Source: Nannochloropsis oceanica (Eukaryota; Sar; Eustigmatophyceae; Eustigmatales; Monodopsidaceae). From it: 64,000 nucleotides of DNA. Positions within the stretch are counted from its first letter, which is position 1. Each line of letters opens with the position of its first letter. This document shows positions 20,364 to 30,598 of the stretch, piece after piece. The stretch lies in NCBI GenBank assembly GCA_004519485.1, contig CP038106.1, positions 941,501 to 1,005,500 on the forward strand. The letters are read 5' to 3'. Made by a program: the position numbers and the translations under genes. The notes under the pieces are model-generated. The model was not told the origin of the DNA and made no database searches. It was given only the letters and a program-made list of their open reading frames with translations.

Positions 20364-21644
20364 TTATTTCTTTGCTTGTTCTTCTTGAGACCCAGGTGGT
20401 GGGGGCCAGCCCGGGAGATGAATGGGGGGCGCTCCAATCTCGCACAAAAATGTTGTGATATCCGCGGTTGTCGTGCGAGTGGCAAGGATTTCGCTCATTG
20501 TGATTATGCCAGGCCCTTGTGGATGAAGTTGTGGCGTTGACTTCGGTATTAATTGCAAGCAAGATGCCGCACGCATGTCCCGAAGGCGTTCCTCGGTCTT
20601 GCTACTACAATCACTTGATGTTGCTGTTTCAACAGATGGGTACAGAGGTTTCCGTGTTGGCACCCTTGCTGTCATTTTTTTGGTCTGGAAGTTTTGCTCG
20701 TGCTCATTTTGGAAGTGTTCCAGTAATTCAACGGCCTTAAAAAAGCTAGCCTTACACGTTTGGCATATGAACTCAGCCAAGCTCAATGGCCCGTATTCTT
20801 CCTTCTCATCCTTCGAATCAAGTACGCCCTTGCAGTTGCGTGCATACGTCTTGTATTTTTCTCCTTCCGCTGGTGATTGTACCTCGGTCCTTTCTGTGGC
20901 ATGGTTGTCAGTATGCGCGTGGTCGACATCAGTCCTCGCGTGTCTCTTTCCCGGTGGCTTCGAGCGTAACAAAAGCAACCCCTTAGCATTTCGGCGCGCT
21001 TCCTCCATCGTCCTACCCACCCCAAACACGAGACGATACCCCAGCAAGCGGGCTAACTCGGCTTGCAAAAAGGTCCCCAATTCTTTCGCCTGCTCGAGGA
21101 AGACAGAAATGGAGGAAGACGATGACTCACTTTCCTCCTCCTCATTTGTACCCTGCATCTGTACGCTGTATTGACCAAGTCGTCCAATCTTGCCGTCCTC
21201 GAGAAGTTTCAGTCCATCCCCCGCCACCACGCGACGCAGTAGCCTGACAGGGCCCCTTTCAGCTAGGTTGCGATAGGCCTCCAGGACGGGTGCGGAGGGA
21301 GGAGACCGCCACGCGGCAGCAGGAACACGCATCACAACTGGAAAGTGATGCATAATTTCTCCCGTGGACATATTCTGCCGGACGCCTTGCCGCATGGCCC
21401 CGGCGCTCACGCCCAAGGGTAGTGAGTCCAAGTCCGTACGGTGCAGCTCGCCTTCGTCGACGCCGCCTTCCGTTTGCACTGAGGGAGGGTCGACGACGAC
21501 GATAAAAGAATGCCCGACGAGTGAAGGGTTCATGTGCTCTTCAATCTGGACAACAAGCTGCTCGAGCTGAAGAACGAGGTAAGCCATGTGGTCATTAAGA
21601 AGGGCAAAGGGGTTGATGAAGGAAGGAGGAGGAGGCTGGTCCAT
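20364..21644 (-). CDS. C2H2 zinc-finger protein, otherwise unknown
   Basis: Intronless frame of 426 residues. A single C2H2 zinc finger lies near residues 290-315: ICQTCKASF then LLEHFQNEHE, with normal Cys-X2-Cys and His spacing (LEHFQNEH). The N-terminal part (residues 1-220) is not low complexity: it has a coiled segment (YLVLQLEQLVVQIEEHM), a strand-like GHSFIVVVDPP and a conserved-looking AYRNLAERGPVRLLRRV. A Ser/Glu-rich linker precedes EQAKELGTFLQAELARLLGY. The C-terminus ends in a Pro-rich tail. One finger alone would be weak for DNA binding, so RNA or protein binding is possible. I do not recognise the family. The gene is head-to-head with the glutamine-synthetase homologue. Confidence 0.75.
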   Translation of the reverse strand: MDQPPPPSFINPFALLNDHMAYLVLQLEQLVVQIEEHMNPSLVGHSFIVVVDPPSVQTEGGVDEGELHRTDLDSLPLGVSAGAMRQGVRQNMSTGEIMHHFPVVMRVPAAAWRSPPSAPVLEAYRNLAERGPVRLLRRVVAGDGLKLLEDGKIGRLGQYSVQMQGTNEEEESESSSSSISVFLEQAKELGTFLQAELARLLGYRLVFGVGRTMEEARRNAKGLLLLRSKPPGKRHARTDVDHAHTDNHATERTEVQSPAEGEKYKTYARNCKGVLDSKDEKEEYGPLSLAEFICQTCKASFFKAVELLEHFQNEHEQNFQTKKMTARVPTRKPLYPSVETATSSDCSSKTEERLRDMRAASCLQLIPKSTPQLHPQGPGIITMSEILATRTTTADITTFLCEIGAPPIHLPGWPPPPGSQEEQAKK

Positions 21645-22033
21645 CGCTAGCTAGCGCCTCCGTGCCAAGGCTGTAAGGAACCATCGCCGCGTGGGGAAGG
21701 AGAGCTTTGTATACATGTGCGCTTCCTGTCGTGGGGTTGGTTGGAAATGAGCGCGGGGTGTGATTATCATAGCTGTGGTAGAGGCAGGGAGGTCAACGTG
21801 ACGCGAGTCCACCCCGCTTGAGCTTTTGGGTTGCGGTCACGCTTTTTCTTCGCTTTCCTCAGGTGGGTATGACGACTATTAGTCGTGCATGGTCGCATGA
21901 CAGGACGATTGACGACTATCCCGTAATATTGATAGTGCACTCACCTACTATACAACCAAACACTCACCCAAAACACAAGCACGAATAATAGCTCGAGAGA
22001 AGCAAGCTCCACCTGAAAACCTCCCCGCTACCA
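21645..22033. promoter_or_regulatory. Shared promoter region, C2H2 gene and GS-like gene
   Basis: 389 bp between two divergent starts. It contains a near-repeat GACGACTATTAGTCG / GACGACTATCCCG (about 21870 and 21911). Promoter function is inferred only from gene orientation. Confidence 0.45.
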
Positions 22034-23554
22034 ATGCCTGAGCCTCGACTACAACCACATCGCAAACGGGCCCGCGTCGGTCTCCCCGACATTCGATACA
22101 TCGATCTGCTGTGGTGCTCTCTCGCTGGCTTGCGATGCCTGCGCGTTGTACCTGTGTTTGTTGCTGCCGTCGACGGCCCTGACGACCGTGATACCTCAAA
22201 TCTACTTTATTGGCTGCCCGACCCCTGCCCGACGGCCTCCTTGTGCCGGGTAGCGCTGACGCTTCCCTGTCATGCAGACATTCCAAGCCGGGGCAGTGGT
22301 GTCTCGTCTTTGGGAGACGTGCGTCTGAATGTGAAAGATCCTCAAATGGATCTCTGCTCTCTCCCATGGCGACCCCACCACTACATGGCACCGGTGGAAA
22401 TGCTTGATCCCATTTCCGCGATGCCTTGGTCTCTTTGTCCCCGAAGCTGCCTTGCACGCATTGTCAAGAAAGCAGAGCTTGAGCATGGTCTGACATTTCG
22501 TGTGGGATTTGAGTTGGAGTTCGTGCTGGGTTCGGCAGATTGTCAAATCACTGAAATGCGCACCTACTCCTCAGCTGGGGCGTTCGACGACGCGGCCCCT
22601 ATTCTTGACGAGCTGTGCAAAACTCTGAGTGAGCTGGGCCTCATCGTGGAACAAATGCACAAAGAAAGCGGACCAGGCCAATTTGAAATTGTCCTTGGTC
22701 ACAGACCAGTGATGACAGCAGTCGATGGACTGCTGTTCGCTCGGGAGGCCATCGTTGCCGTGGCACAGCGGCACCAGCGGCGCGTCAACTTCTTGCCTAA
22801 GTACATGGGTGAACACGCGGGCAACGGTTGCCACGTGCACATTAGCCTATGGCGGAATGGGATGAATTTACTGCCACCACCCGGTCTTACTGAAACTACA
22901 CCCTCTCTAACCAATTTGGACGACGTGCTCAAGACGTATTGTAGTGCTGAGGGAATGTTGTTGCTCGATGAGACGCTTCGTCAATTTCTTGGTGGCCTTC
23001 ATGCCTTGCTGCCCGCGCTTATGTGCTTTACGACTCCCACACCCAACTCATTCCGTCGCATCCAGCCACGAGCGTGGGCAGGCGCCTTTCAAGGATGGGG
23101 GATTGGCAACAAGGAAGTACCACTTCGTCTACCTATTCAATCGTTGGATGAAGGGGTATTTACAAACCTTGAGGTCAAGCTGTGCGATGCCACGGCCAAT
23201 CCTTACATTGCTGTCGCCGCGCTAATAAGTGCTGGTCTGGTAGGCTTGGAATTGGCGGCAATGACCTCAAAGGACGATGAGCCAATCCAAAACCCTATGC
23301 TCCTACCTCCGCCGCTTGAAGTAGATGCAGGAGAGCTTTCGCTTTTTGAACAGACACGACGTGGTATTCGAAAATTGCCCAAGAACTGGGCAGAGGCCAA
23401 GGCGCACCTAATGAGCCCGGAGGCAACGCGTTTGAGGGAATTGCTGGGAACGGACATGGTGCAAGCTTGTGTAGCCACCAGGGAAAGCGAATGGGCGGCG
23501 TTGAAGGGAATGACGCTTGACAAGGAAGTTTCATTGCTATACGACAAGTATTGA
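22034..23554 (+). CDS. FluG-like / type I glutamine synthetase homologue
   Basis: Glutamate-ammonia ligase-fold protein of 506 residues, single exon. The N-terminal beta-grasp part starts at DIRYIDLLWCSLAGLR, then PWRPHHYMAPVEM. Catalytic-domain motifs follow in order: FRVGFELEFVL, ESGPGQFEIVLG, YMGEHAGNGCHVHISLW, NSFRRIQPRAWAGAF, GNKEVPLRLP and LEVKLCDATANPYIAVAAL. Glu and His metal ligands are present (FELEF, GQFE, HVH). In classic GS the last motif has 'E.R'; here it is E-V-K, as in the FluG/nodulin-related subgroup, so the true substrate may be another amine or acid. It lacks the amidohydrolase half found in fungal FluG and plant NodGS. No transit peptide is evident, suggesting a cytosolic enzyme. 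Confidence 0.9.
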   Translation: MPEPRLQPHRKRARVGLPDIRYIDLLWCSLAGLRCLRVVPVFVAAVDGPDDRDTSNLLYWLPDPCPTASLCRVALTLPCHADIPSRGSGVSSLGDVRLNVKDPQMDLCSLPWRPHHYMAPVEMLDPISAMPWSLCPRSCLARIVKKAELEHGLTFRVGFELEFVLGSADCQITEMRTYSSAGAFDDAAPILDELCKTLSELGLIVEQMHKESGPGQFEIVLGHRPVMTAVDGLLFAREAIVAVAQRHQRRVNFLPKYMGEHAGNGCHVHISLWRNGMNLLPPPGLTETTPSLTNLDDVLKTYCSAEGMLLLDETLRQFLGGLHALLPALMCFTTPTPNSFRRIQPRAWAGAFQGWGIGNKEVPLRLPIQSLDEGVFTNLEVKLCDATANPYIAVAALISAGLVGLELAAMTSKDDEPIQNPMLLPPPLEVDAGELSLFEQTRRGIRKLPKNWAEAKAHLMSPEATRLRELLGTDMVQACVATRESEWAALKGMTLDKEVSLLYDKY

Positions 23555-23750
23555 GTCCCATTGATTGTAAAAAAAATGAATTGAAATGGAAATGAAACAA
23601 AAATGTCTTTTCAGCATCAACTCCAGCCAACCTCCCCACCAGGCATCTGACTGCTTTTGGAGACAACACTCTCGTCACTACACTACTCACACGCAACGGT
23701 CACGCATGCACATAGTCCCTTCCTGACACGCACGATCACAGGAGATCCGT

Positions 23751-25388
23751 ATGTTGGTGGGCGAAGGACCCAGAAACCTTTGTTCGCCCTTGATCTCCTT
23801 GGGCCTCCCACTTCTACTCTCACTCTTCCTCAACGCCACCACGCACGCTTTTGTGAGAATATCGCCCATGCCCATCCGCAAGCTTTTCACCTCGTCCACA
23901 CCGCCCGCCTCGTCTCCCACATCATCGTCGACCGGTAGCGGCAGCTCTTCTTATGGCAGCGCCCGCAATAGTTTGCCGGGGCACTTCCGCTTCCCCAGCA
24001 CGCGTCAGAGCAAGGGCAGCAGCTCTCAAGTCACATCGGTGGAGGACGACAGTGACCAAGCGTCCGTTTCCTCTTCCATGGTGGGCTTCCACGGTTGCTC
24101 GTCGATCGGTACTCGTGACGATGACGACGATGACGGCGGCGAAGCCCTTAACGGTGACCAAGGGGAGCACCAACGCCGGTCCTCCCTACCCAACACGCAA
24201 GAGGTTTTGGCCTCTTTCCTCGCTCGCGACTTCCAACCTTCGCCATGGCTTACGAATGAACACTGGCAAACCATTTGGGGTGCTCGAGCTATTCAAGACA
24301 TTGTAATGAAAAAGCTGGCGCCCAACACCTTGCCGCAAGGATGGAAGGATGTGTATGATCGACGCGAGCGGTGGGAGACGCCCGATGGGGACTTTTTCCA
24401 CGTGGATTTCTTATTCTGTGACGGCCATCCTGCCGCCACTTCCTCATCACCACGGCCACTAGCGATTGTCTTGCATGGTCTAGAGTCCACCTCATGGGCG
24501 CTGCTGCCGCGTTCCATGGCCAAGGCTTACGTTCAACGAGGCTTCGACGTCCTCGCCCTGAACTTCCGCGGCTGTTGTGGAGTTGATAACCTCAAGCCCT
24601 ACTCCTACCACCTGGGGTTCACGGACGATTTGACTTACGTACTCCGCCGCCTGCACGCCGAGGACCCCTGCCGTCGTGTGTATTTGACTGGCTTCTCGCT
24701 TGGCGGGAATGTTATTCTTAAGTGTTTGGGAGAGCTGGGGGAGGATGCGGTCAGCCTAGGCGTGGAAGGGGCGGCGGTGGCCTGCGTGCCCTTCGATGCC
24801 GTGCGCTCCTCCAGTAAGATCGACACGGGTTTCAATCGATGGGTGTATGCGGACAACTTTTTGAAAACGCTCAAAGTGAAGGCGGCGCAGAAATGGAAGA
24901 AGCACAGGGAGTCCTTGGACGGGGAGGAGCTGGGGGAGGGCCCTTACGACCTGGAGCGAGTGCTGGCTTGTTCTCGCATCGGGGATTTTGACGACGAGGT
25001 AATTGCCAAGCTGCACAATTTTGATGGTAAAGTGGACTACTACACGCAGAGCTGCTCTAAGCAATACCTGCCTCGCATCCGGATTCCAGCTCTAGTGATA
25101 AACGCGCGCGATGACCCTTTCATCAACGAGAATGGCTTACCAGCGCCGGATGAGGTTGGAGAGGGTACAGTTCGCCTGGTATATCATAAGCATGGTGGGC
25201 ATTGTGGATTTTTAACAGGGCAGGAGGAGAAAGGGCATCGAGAGGAGGAACGGTGGCTTCCCACTGAATTGGCGCGTTTTTTGATGCACGTTGACGTGCC
25301 GTTTCGTGCACTGGAGAGAAATGACGACTGTAGTGATGTTGGGGAGAATTGGGCAGGCGAGAGCCAGTCTGTGTTTGCGGTGAAATGA
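23751..25388 (+). CDS. Alpha/beta hydrolase, YheT/EMB8 family, plastid-type leader
   Basis: 545 residues, single exon. The N-terminus is a signal peptide (LISLGLPLLLSLFLNATTHAF) ending in Ala-Phe, then a Ser-rich transit-like stretch, so secondary-plastid import is likely. After a disordered acidic linker the hydrolase starts at WLTNEHWQTIWGAR, the YheT-family entry motif. LAIVLHGLEST gives the oxyanion region, TGFSLGGN the nucleophile elbow (Ser near residue 317), VINARDDPF the acid Asp (about 454) and KHGGHCGFL the catalytic His (about 484). YheT/EMB8 members are esterase or lipase-like; the plant members are linked to plastid lipid metabolism or embryo development, substrate uncertain. An internal ATG (MPIRKLF) would remove the leader and is less likely. 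It converges on the surface-protein gene at 25523. Confidence 0.9.
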   Translation: MLVGEGPRNLCSPLISLGLPLLLSLFLNATTHAFVRISPMPIRKLFTSSTPPASSPTSSSTGSGSSSYGSARNSLPGHFRFPSTRQSKGSSSQVTSVEDDSDQASVSSSMVGFHGCSSIGTRDDDDDDGGEALNGDQGEHQRRSSLPNTQEVLASFLARDFQPSPWLTNEHWQTIWGARAIQDIVMKKLAPNTLPQGWKDVYDRRERWETPDGDFFHVDFLFCDGHPAATSSSPRPLAIVLHGLESTSWALLPRSMAKAYVQRGFDVLALNFRGCCGVDNLKPYSYHLGFTDDLTYVLRRLHAEDPCRRVYLTGFSLGGNVILKCLGELGEDAVSLGVEGAAVACVPFDAVRSSSKIDTGFNRWVYADNFLKTLKVKAAQKWKKHRESLDGEELGEGPYDLERVLACSRIGDFDDEVIAKLHNFDGKVDYYTQSCSKQYLPRIRIPALVINARDDPFINENGLPAPDEVGEGTVRLVYHKHGGHCGFLTGQEEKGHREEERWLPTELARFLMHVDVPFRALERNDDCSDVGENWAGESQSVFAVK

Positions 25389-25522
25389 AAAAGAAGTGTA
25401 GATGTATACTAGAATACGGTGCGCGTTTTGTTTTCGCTTTGTTTGTTTTGCCTCATGCTTTGTGTGCGTGCTGGTATGCTTTTTCCAGAAATAAGAAGAA
25501 CATTGTCCATGTTGGGAAACAT

Positions 25523-28414
25523 TTAGGCTTCGGCGCTGTTGTGTGGACGAGGTGCTACCAGACAACAACGACTGTAACGGAGCAAGAATTTTGGGCAGCA
25601 GCAGCAGCAAGCGCACATCGAGATAGTGGTGAGGATGATCAGAAGGAGGGCTGCTATCATGTAGGATAAGTAGGATTGATCGTTCTCGTTGGCTCGCTTT
25701 CGTTTTTCGTCAAATGTGGAGACTATCATGAAGTCTTGAACAGTCACGCTCACCCGCACTTCCTCTGTCATACAACCTCTGGTGCGGCCAGACCCAGCTG
25801 GAAGGACATCTGCAGCAAGGCAAGGAGGGCCTACTCCGTCATAGACGCTGATCTCAATCTGGTCAACGATGTTTGGTACAGTGGTCGAATAGGCAAGACC
25901 GTTGAGCAGGAAATCCAAATCTTGAGGCGTCGTCACAAATCGAAGAAGCTTCGACGTCTTTTTAAGGCAGTTGGTCGGACAGTAACGCGAGGATGTAAAA
26001 TCGGCGAGCGCGATATTATTTTCGTTCAAACGGATGCTCCCGTATGTGCACGCAATATTTACGAGAACCGGATCGATGCCCAGGTCAGGATCTGAGATGG
26101 AGACTGCTTCTAGAACCACCTGCGTGGGATTGGTTCCGAGTGGCGTGACGTTGTCAAGGTTGGTTGTGGCGTAGACAGAGTAGTTGCTTGTACCAAGGTC
26201 GATTGTCGTCGCGGCGTTCTCGTTCTGTACTGCCAATTGCTGCCACATAGATCGTGTGGATGGCAGTATATTCGATGCATTGATCATGCCGCTCTCACAT
26301 GCTACAACCCGAAAATAAAACCCTTCTTCCACCTCACCTTCCGGGAATAGAGCCGTGCCGTTCCAGGTCCGATTGGGCTGTGTAAAGAACCCAGCATCCG
26401 AAACATAATGCACAGTCACGCCTGTCTCGTAGGGAAATGATGATACCTGGTCCGGCAACCGAAAAGGCACCGAGGTCACAGCATCCGAAGTGCCATTCGC
26501 CCGTAGTATGTGCAAGGTGCCATGATGTGGCAGGCCCGTAATTTCGAAGCACAATTCCCGGTGCTCCAGGCTTTGGTGATCCATGCCATACAGATACACG
26601 GGCGTCAGGGTGTTCTCGGGTACGATGGGCGTATTGATCGTGGGCAGAGCCACCAAGGAGGGCACAACAACAAGATGAAGAGTGCCTGGTACGGAAGAGG
26701 CATTGAAGCTATCAATGACAATATATGTGAAGGCGTCAGTGGCCAAGTTGTCATTGATGCGGGCGGCATGTGCCTTTTTGTAATCATTATCCTGTCCTTG
26801 CAGCAATTGTACTTGCGGCCCCGTGTAGAGATAAGCCAACTGTGCCGGTGCGAGAGGAGTGATCGCAAGCTCATCCCCCACCAGCAGTGGTGTGGTAGCG
26901 TTGGTGTCGTCGAGGCGGTATAGATGGCCGTGCGTAGGGAGAGAAGCGATTTGAGCTGTCATAATGCGAAAGCCCTCAGATGCTGTGCCCATGAGTGTCA
27001 CAGCTGTGAGCCGCCCTGCCATAGTCTTAACCGATAAAAATGTGACGTTGCCCTTATCATCCAAGATGCCCGCCCTCGGAATCTCGTGCACAGCCTTGAC
27101 CTGGATGAAAACCGTAGCTGTATCACTAGCCAGGCCTGTTATACCATCAAGAGCGTAGAAACTAAAAGTTGTGTACACGGCAGGCCACGAAATCTCCTTC
27201 CAGCCCGGTCTGTATCTAATATGCGTAACAAAAGCGCTACTTGTGCTGCCATTGGCCAAAGCCAAATCTAGCGCAATTGGCAGTGATCCCGCAGTGATGG
27301 CCGTGCCGTTAAGATAGTAGAGCGTCCCCCTAGTGGGTAGTGTGGCTAAGTAGAAAAGTGGCATGGTCATCACCTGTATTGAAGAATTATAATTGGGACT
27401 GGAAGTGTCATGATCCCCATCCAGAACCTCGAGCGTCAGTATCACCAACTCACTCACGGGGACTGGCGCGAGATAATACTCGGGCGTGTCGTAATGAGTG
27501 CCCACCTCACCATTCTCCTGCACAATATGGGTGGCGGCGAGGGCAATGGGTCGGCTGTTGGGAACTCGGGCATTGTAATTTTGTGTTACTTCAGCAGGAG
27601 AGAGAACCCGGCTGTAGAGCGCCCATAGGTATATATTGCCACGAAAAGGATGAGACGTGCGAAGCGCCATACCCTCAGGCTCTGAAAAGAAGAACAGTCG
27701 GCTTTGTGCGTTAATCGTTATTCGGACGTCAATAGCTCCGTCATTGACAGGCTGACCGTTTACATAAAGCATGCAATAATGGCTGCCCATCTCCGAGAAG
27801 GGGTCCGGCTCGCAGGTGTAGACGACGTGTAAGTTGCCGGCTGGGATCCCCTTGACGGACGGCCCAGCGACAGAGGTAGACGCAGTACTACCGGTTACGA
27901 CCCGCAACGTGCCTGATTGCATAATTAAGCCCAAGTCAGGGGCAACAGTCGAAGTGCTAGTAAAATCTATGGAAAAAATTACGTAGGTACTTGTATCATT
28001 GGCTGTGAGGGCATCATAGCGCAGCCATGTCTCAACTGTTAAGGTCCGAGTGCTTGAAAATAGGCCTCCCCATCTCTCTGCAGTTTCTGTCGAGGACACG
28101 CGCTCTATAAATCGAGGCCCTGTCGCATTATTGGTGATCCCATTGCCGGTAGGACGGCAAAATAGGCCTTGAACCGCCAGCGAGCCCAGAAGTGGGCCCT
28201 CGTCCTCATCCTCTACTCCAGCAGGACCAGCCAATGCATCAGGAATATTGCCCGAGAGACAAGCATCCCGGTCAAAGACAAACAAGATAATCTCGCCCGA
28301 AACGCGATAAGTGGATTCAGCATCATGGGAGGTGATGGAGGAAATGGAGAGAAGCAGTCCCAACACCAACACCGACAACTGCAGGAGCAGGGTGGGAGGA
28401 AGGGCCCGCAACAT
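25523..28414 (-). CDS. Surface protein A: LamG-like plus CSPG/cadherin-like repeats, one TM
   Basis: 963 residues, single exon. Signal peptide (LLLQLSVLVLGLLLSISSI). Residues about 45-300 form a concanavalin A/LamG-like module: TLTVETWLRYD, YCMLYVNGQPV and IYLWALYSRVLSPAEVTQNY are the typical strands. From residue 300 come repeats resembling chondroitin-sulfate-proteoglycan (CSPG/cadherin-like) domains: LATLPTRGTLYYLNG, IASLPTHGHLYRL and ITGLPHHGTLHIL mark three starts. Many N-glycosylation sites. The C-terminus has a transmembrane helix (YLSYMIAALLLIILTTISM) and a very Cys-rich tail (CACCCCCPKF) that could be palmitoylated. An adhesion or receptor role at the cell surface is inferred. The gene is the inverted paralogue of 31752-34655 and shares an identical 977-bp tract with it. 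Confidence 0.9.
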   Translation of the reverse strand: MLRALPPTLLLQLSVLVLGLLLSISSITSHDAESTYRVSGEIILFVFDRDACLSGNIPDALAGPAGVEDEDEGPLLGSLAVQGLFCRPTGNGITNNATGPRFIERVSSTETAERWGGLFSSTRTLTVETWLRYDALTANDTSTYVIFSIDFTSTSTVAPDLGLIMQSGTLRVVTGSTASTSVAGPSVKGIPAGNLHVVYTCEPDPFSEMGSHYCMLYVNGQPVNDGAIDVRITINAQSRLFFFSEPEGMALRTSHPFRGNIYLWALYSRVLSPAEVTQNYNARVPNSRPIALAATHIVQENGEVGTHYDTPEYYLAPVPVSELVILTLEVLDGDHDTSSPNYNSSIQVMTMPLFYLATLPTRGTLYYLNGTAITAGSLPIALDLALANGSTSSAFVTHIRYRPGWKEISWPAVYTTFSFYALDGITGLASDTATVFIQVKAVHEIPRAGILDDKGNVTFLSVKTMAGRLTAVTLMGTASEGFRIMTAQIASLPTHGHLYRLDDTNATTPLLVGDELAITPLAPAQLAYLYTGPQVQLLQGQDNDYKKAHAARINDNLATDAFTYIVIDSFNASSVPGTLHLVVVPSLVALPTINTPIVPENTLTPVYLYGMDHQSLEHRELCFEITGLPHHGTLHILRANGTSDAVTSVPFRLPDQVSSFPYETGVTVHYVSDAGFFTQPNRTWNGTALFPEGEVEEGFYFRVVACESGMINASNILPSTRSMWQQLAVQNENAATTIDLGTSNYSVYATTNLDNVTPLGTNPTQVVLEAVSISDPDLGIDPVLVNIACTYGSIRLNENNIALADFTSSRYCPTNCLKKTSKLLRFVTTPQDLDFLLNGLAYSTTVPNIVDQIEISVYDGVGPPCLAADVLPAGSGRTRGCMTEEVRVSVTVQDFMIVSTFDEKRKRANENDQSYLSYMIAALLLIILTTISMCACCCCCPKFLLRYSRCCLVAPRPHNSAEA
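26295..27271 (-). repeat. Inverted 977-bp tract, copy 1
   Basis: Reverse complement of 32922-33898 with no difference that I can find. Lies inside surface-protein gene A, from LDLALANG to FRVVAC. The flanks are homologous but clearly diverged. Confidence 0.92.
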
Positions 28415-28714
28415 AGCTCAGGTCTGTCGGAGATTAGAGAATAGTAATGAGGCAGAAAATCAATCAGCATGCTTCTTGTCTAGTCGACAATGCCTCGTGT
28501 CTTCTGCACGACCGCTGCTATTACGTGGGTGTACGTGTTAGTGCAGAGGTTGACGAATGAACGTAGAGTTGGGCCATATTAACGGATTTCTGAAAACCTC
28601 CCCACCCCCTTTCAAAGAACCATCCCTTCATTTTCCAAAAACAAGAGCAAAGAAACCGTAAATTGTATGATGCAGGATAGAATTCCTTCATAGCTTTTGT
28701 TTCTTTTTCGTATG
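28415..28714. other. Intergenic, surface protein A promoter and RBM25 3' UTR
   Basis: 300 bp between the start of gene A and the stop of the RBM25-like gene; both are on the minus strand. No conserved frame. Confidence 0.5.
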
Positions 28715-30567
28715 TTAATCCTTCCGGCTTTCAATGGTATAGTAAATCATGATCCGCCAGAGTTTTTGAGTGAAGATGTCCGCATCATCCTCAAGCACCA
28801 ACCGCAGCTCCGCAAGGAGGTCATCAGGTCGACAATGAGTCAGGAGTTTGGAGCAAATATAATCAATAAGCGTGGGTTCTTCCTCTCCGAGCAGCTCCTT
28901 GATCTTCTTGACCACCCAGGCCCGAAGCCGAACCGGCACCAGGTTCTGGGCATCCACAGTAGCCCAGTCCACGGGGTAGTCAAACAGAGCATCCTTGTCC
29001 TGTGGAATCTCTCTCACCAGCCGCTTTTGGCGTTCAGAAAGCATCCCGGATATCGGAGCAGGGCCACCCTTTGAGGTGTTCTCGGTAGAGGTGGAATGCT
29101 CGGGGTGCCTGTCGTCGTGATCGTAGTCAAGGGGGACGGGCACCCTCAATTTCGTCCCTCTCTCTTCCTCGTCCTCGTACCCAGCCTGAAATACCGAGGT
29201 CGCCACCCGGCTACGGCTACTGACCTTCGCCTTACCAATATTGCCAGCCCCGCGGGACTTGGCGGGCAGGTCAATCGTCCAACTCCCACGGCTTTTCACT
29301 TGAAGAGGCCGCGATGCAATGGTCGACATGGTGCCGGCAGCAGACGAACAATCACCATCGGCACTAACATCAACCGCCGGCTTCTTGCTGTTGCTGCGTC
29401 TGTGGTCCTCTTTCTCTTCATTTTCCTCCTTGAATCCCTCCCCCCGCTCCTCATCCCTAGACCGACCCCGCTTAGAACGCTCTCGTGAGCGCGAGGATGA
29501 ACCGCTGCTACTGCTGCTGCTACTTCTGCTGCGGCCATTGCGGTCTTCCTTGCTCCTTCGACGACAATGACCACGTTCCTGACTTCTACTTCGACTATGA
29601 CTCGCTCGTATATGCCTGCTGCTTTCTCTCCTCTCCCGCTCCTTCTCAATCTCCTTCTCCCTCTCCAACGCTGCAGCTTCCTTCGCAGACACCGCTGCCA
29701 CAGCCTCCTCCTCGCGTGCCTCCCTCTCTTTCTGTCGCCGCTCAATCCTCTCTGCCTCCTCAACCCTCCTCCTGAGATCTCTTAATCGCTCCTCTTCCTT
29801 TTTTCGATCTCGCTGCGCTTCCACCATTCGGAACCTCTCGACCTCACTCAAGACTACCGTGTTTTGCGCCCGTCCCTCTCTCACAGTCTCGGGCGACGGA
29901 GGCAAACCTGCCGCCAGCGTCATCCTCTCCACCATCAATGATGCCCCCGTCCTACTATTGTGCTCTTCCCTTCCCACCTCCGCTTCTCCCGTTGCTGCTG
30001 CTGCTCCTCCTCCTGTTACTACTCCTAATTCTGCTGCTGAGGCTAGGCCCCCAGCAGTTGCAGCGGTGTCCTCCTCCCGTGCAAGACCCTGGCGCGCCCC
30101 CAAATTCCTCCTTTGTATCACATACTGCAACCGTTCCTTCGCAACCTTATCCTGGGCCGCTTCTTCCTCCGATACCTCCAGCTCGGCCAGAATTGCAACC
30201 TCTTTTTTTCCAACTTTTGTCACTATTTCCTGGTAGTCGACCTTGAAACCGTTCATCAAATTTACACACCGTCGAGCTTGTGCCGGTCGTGCATACAAAC
30301 AAAATCCAAAGTTCTTCCCCTCCACACGCTTCCATTCTAGGACCCGGCCGCATTGTTCGAGCAGGGAAAAAATAAATTGATCGGGGACATTGGGAGGCAG
30401 CTTGCCCACAAACACCGTCATCGGTTCATCCTTTTGCATTCGCGATGGGGCCGACGACGAAGGCTGCGGCGCTACTATTCCACCTTCTGATCCTACTTTC
30501 CCCTTTCTGTCAACGCTGCTGCTCGTATAGAGGCCAGCTAGGGTGTTCGCCCTTTTTTCTCCTGCTT

Positions 30568-30598
<31 letters not shown>

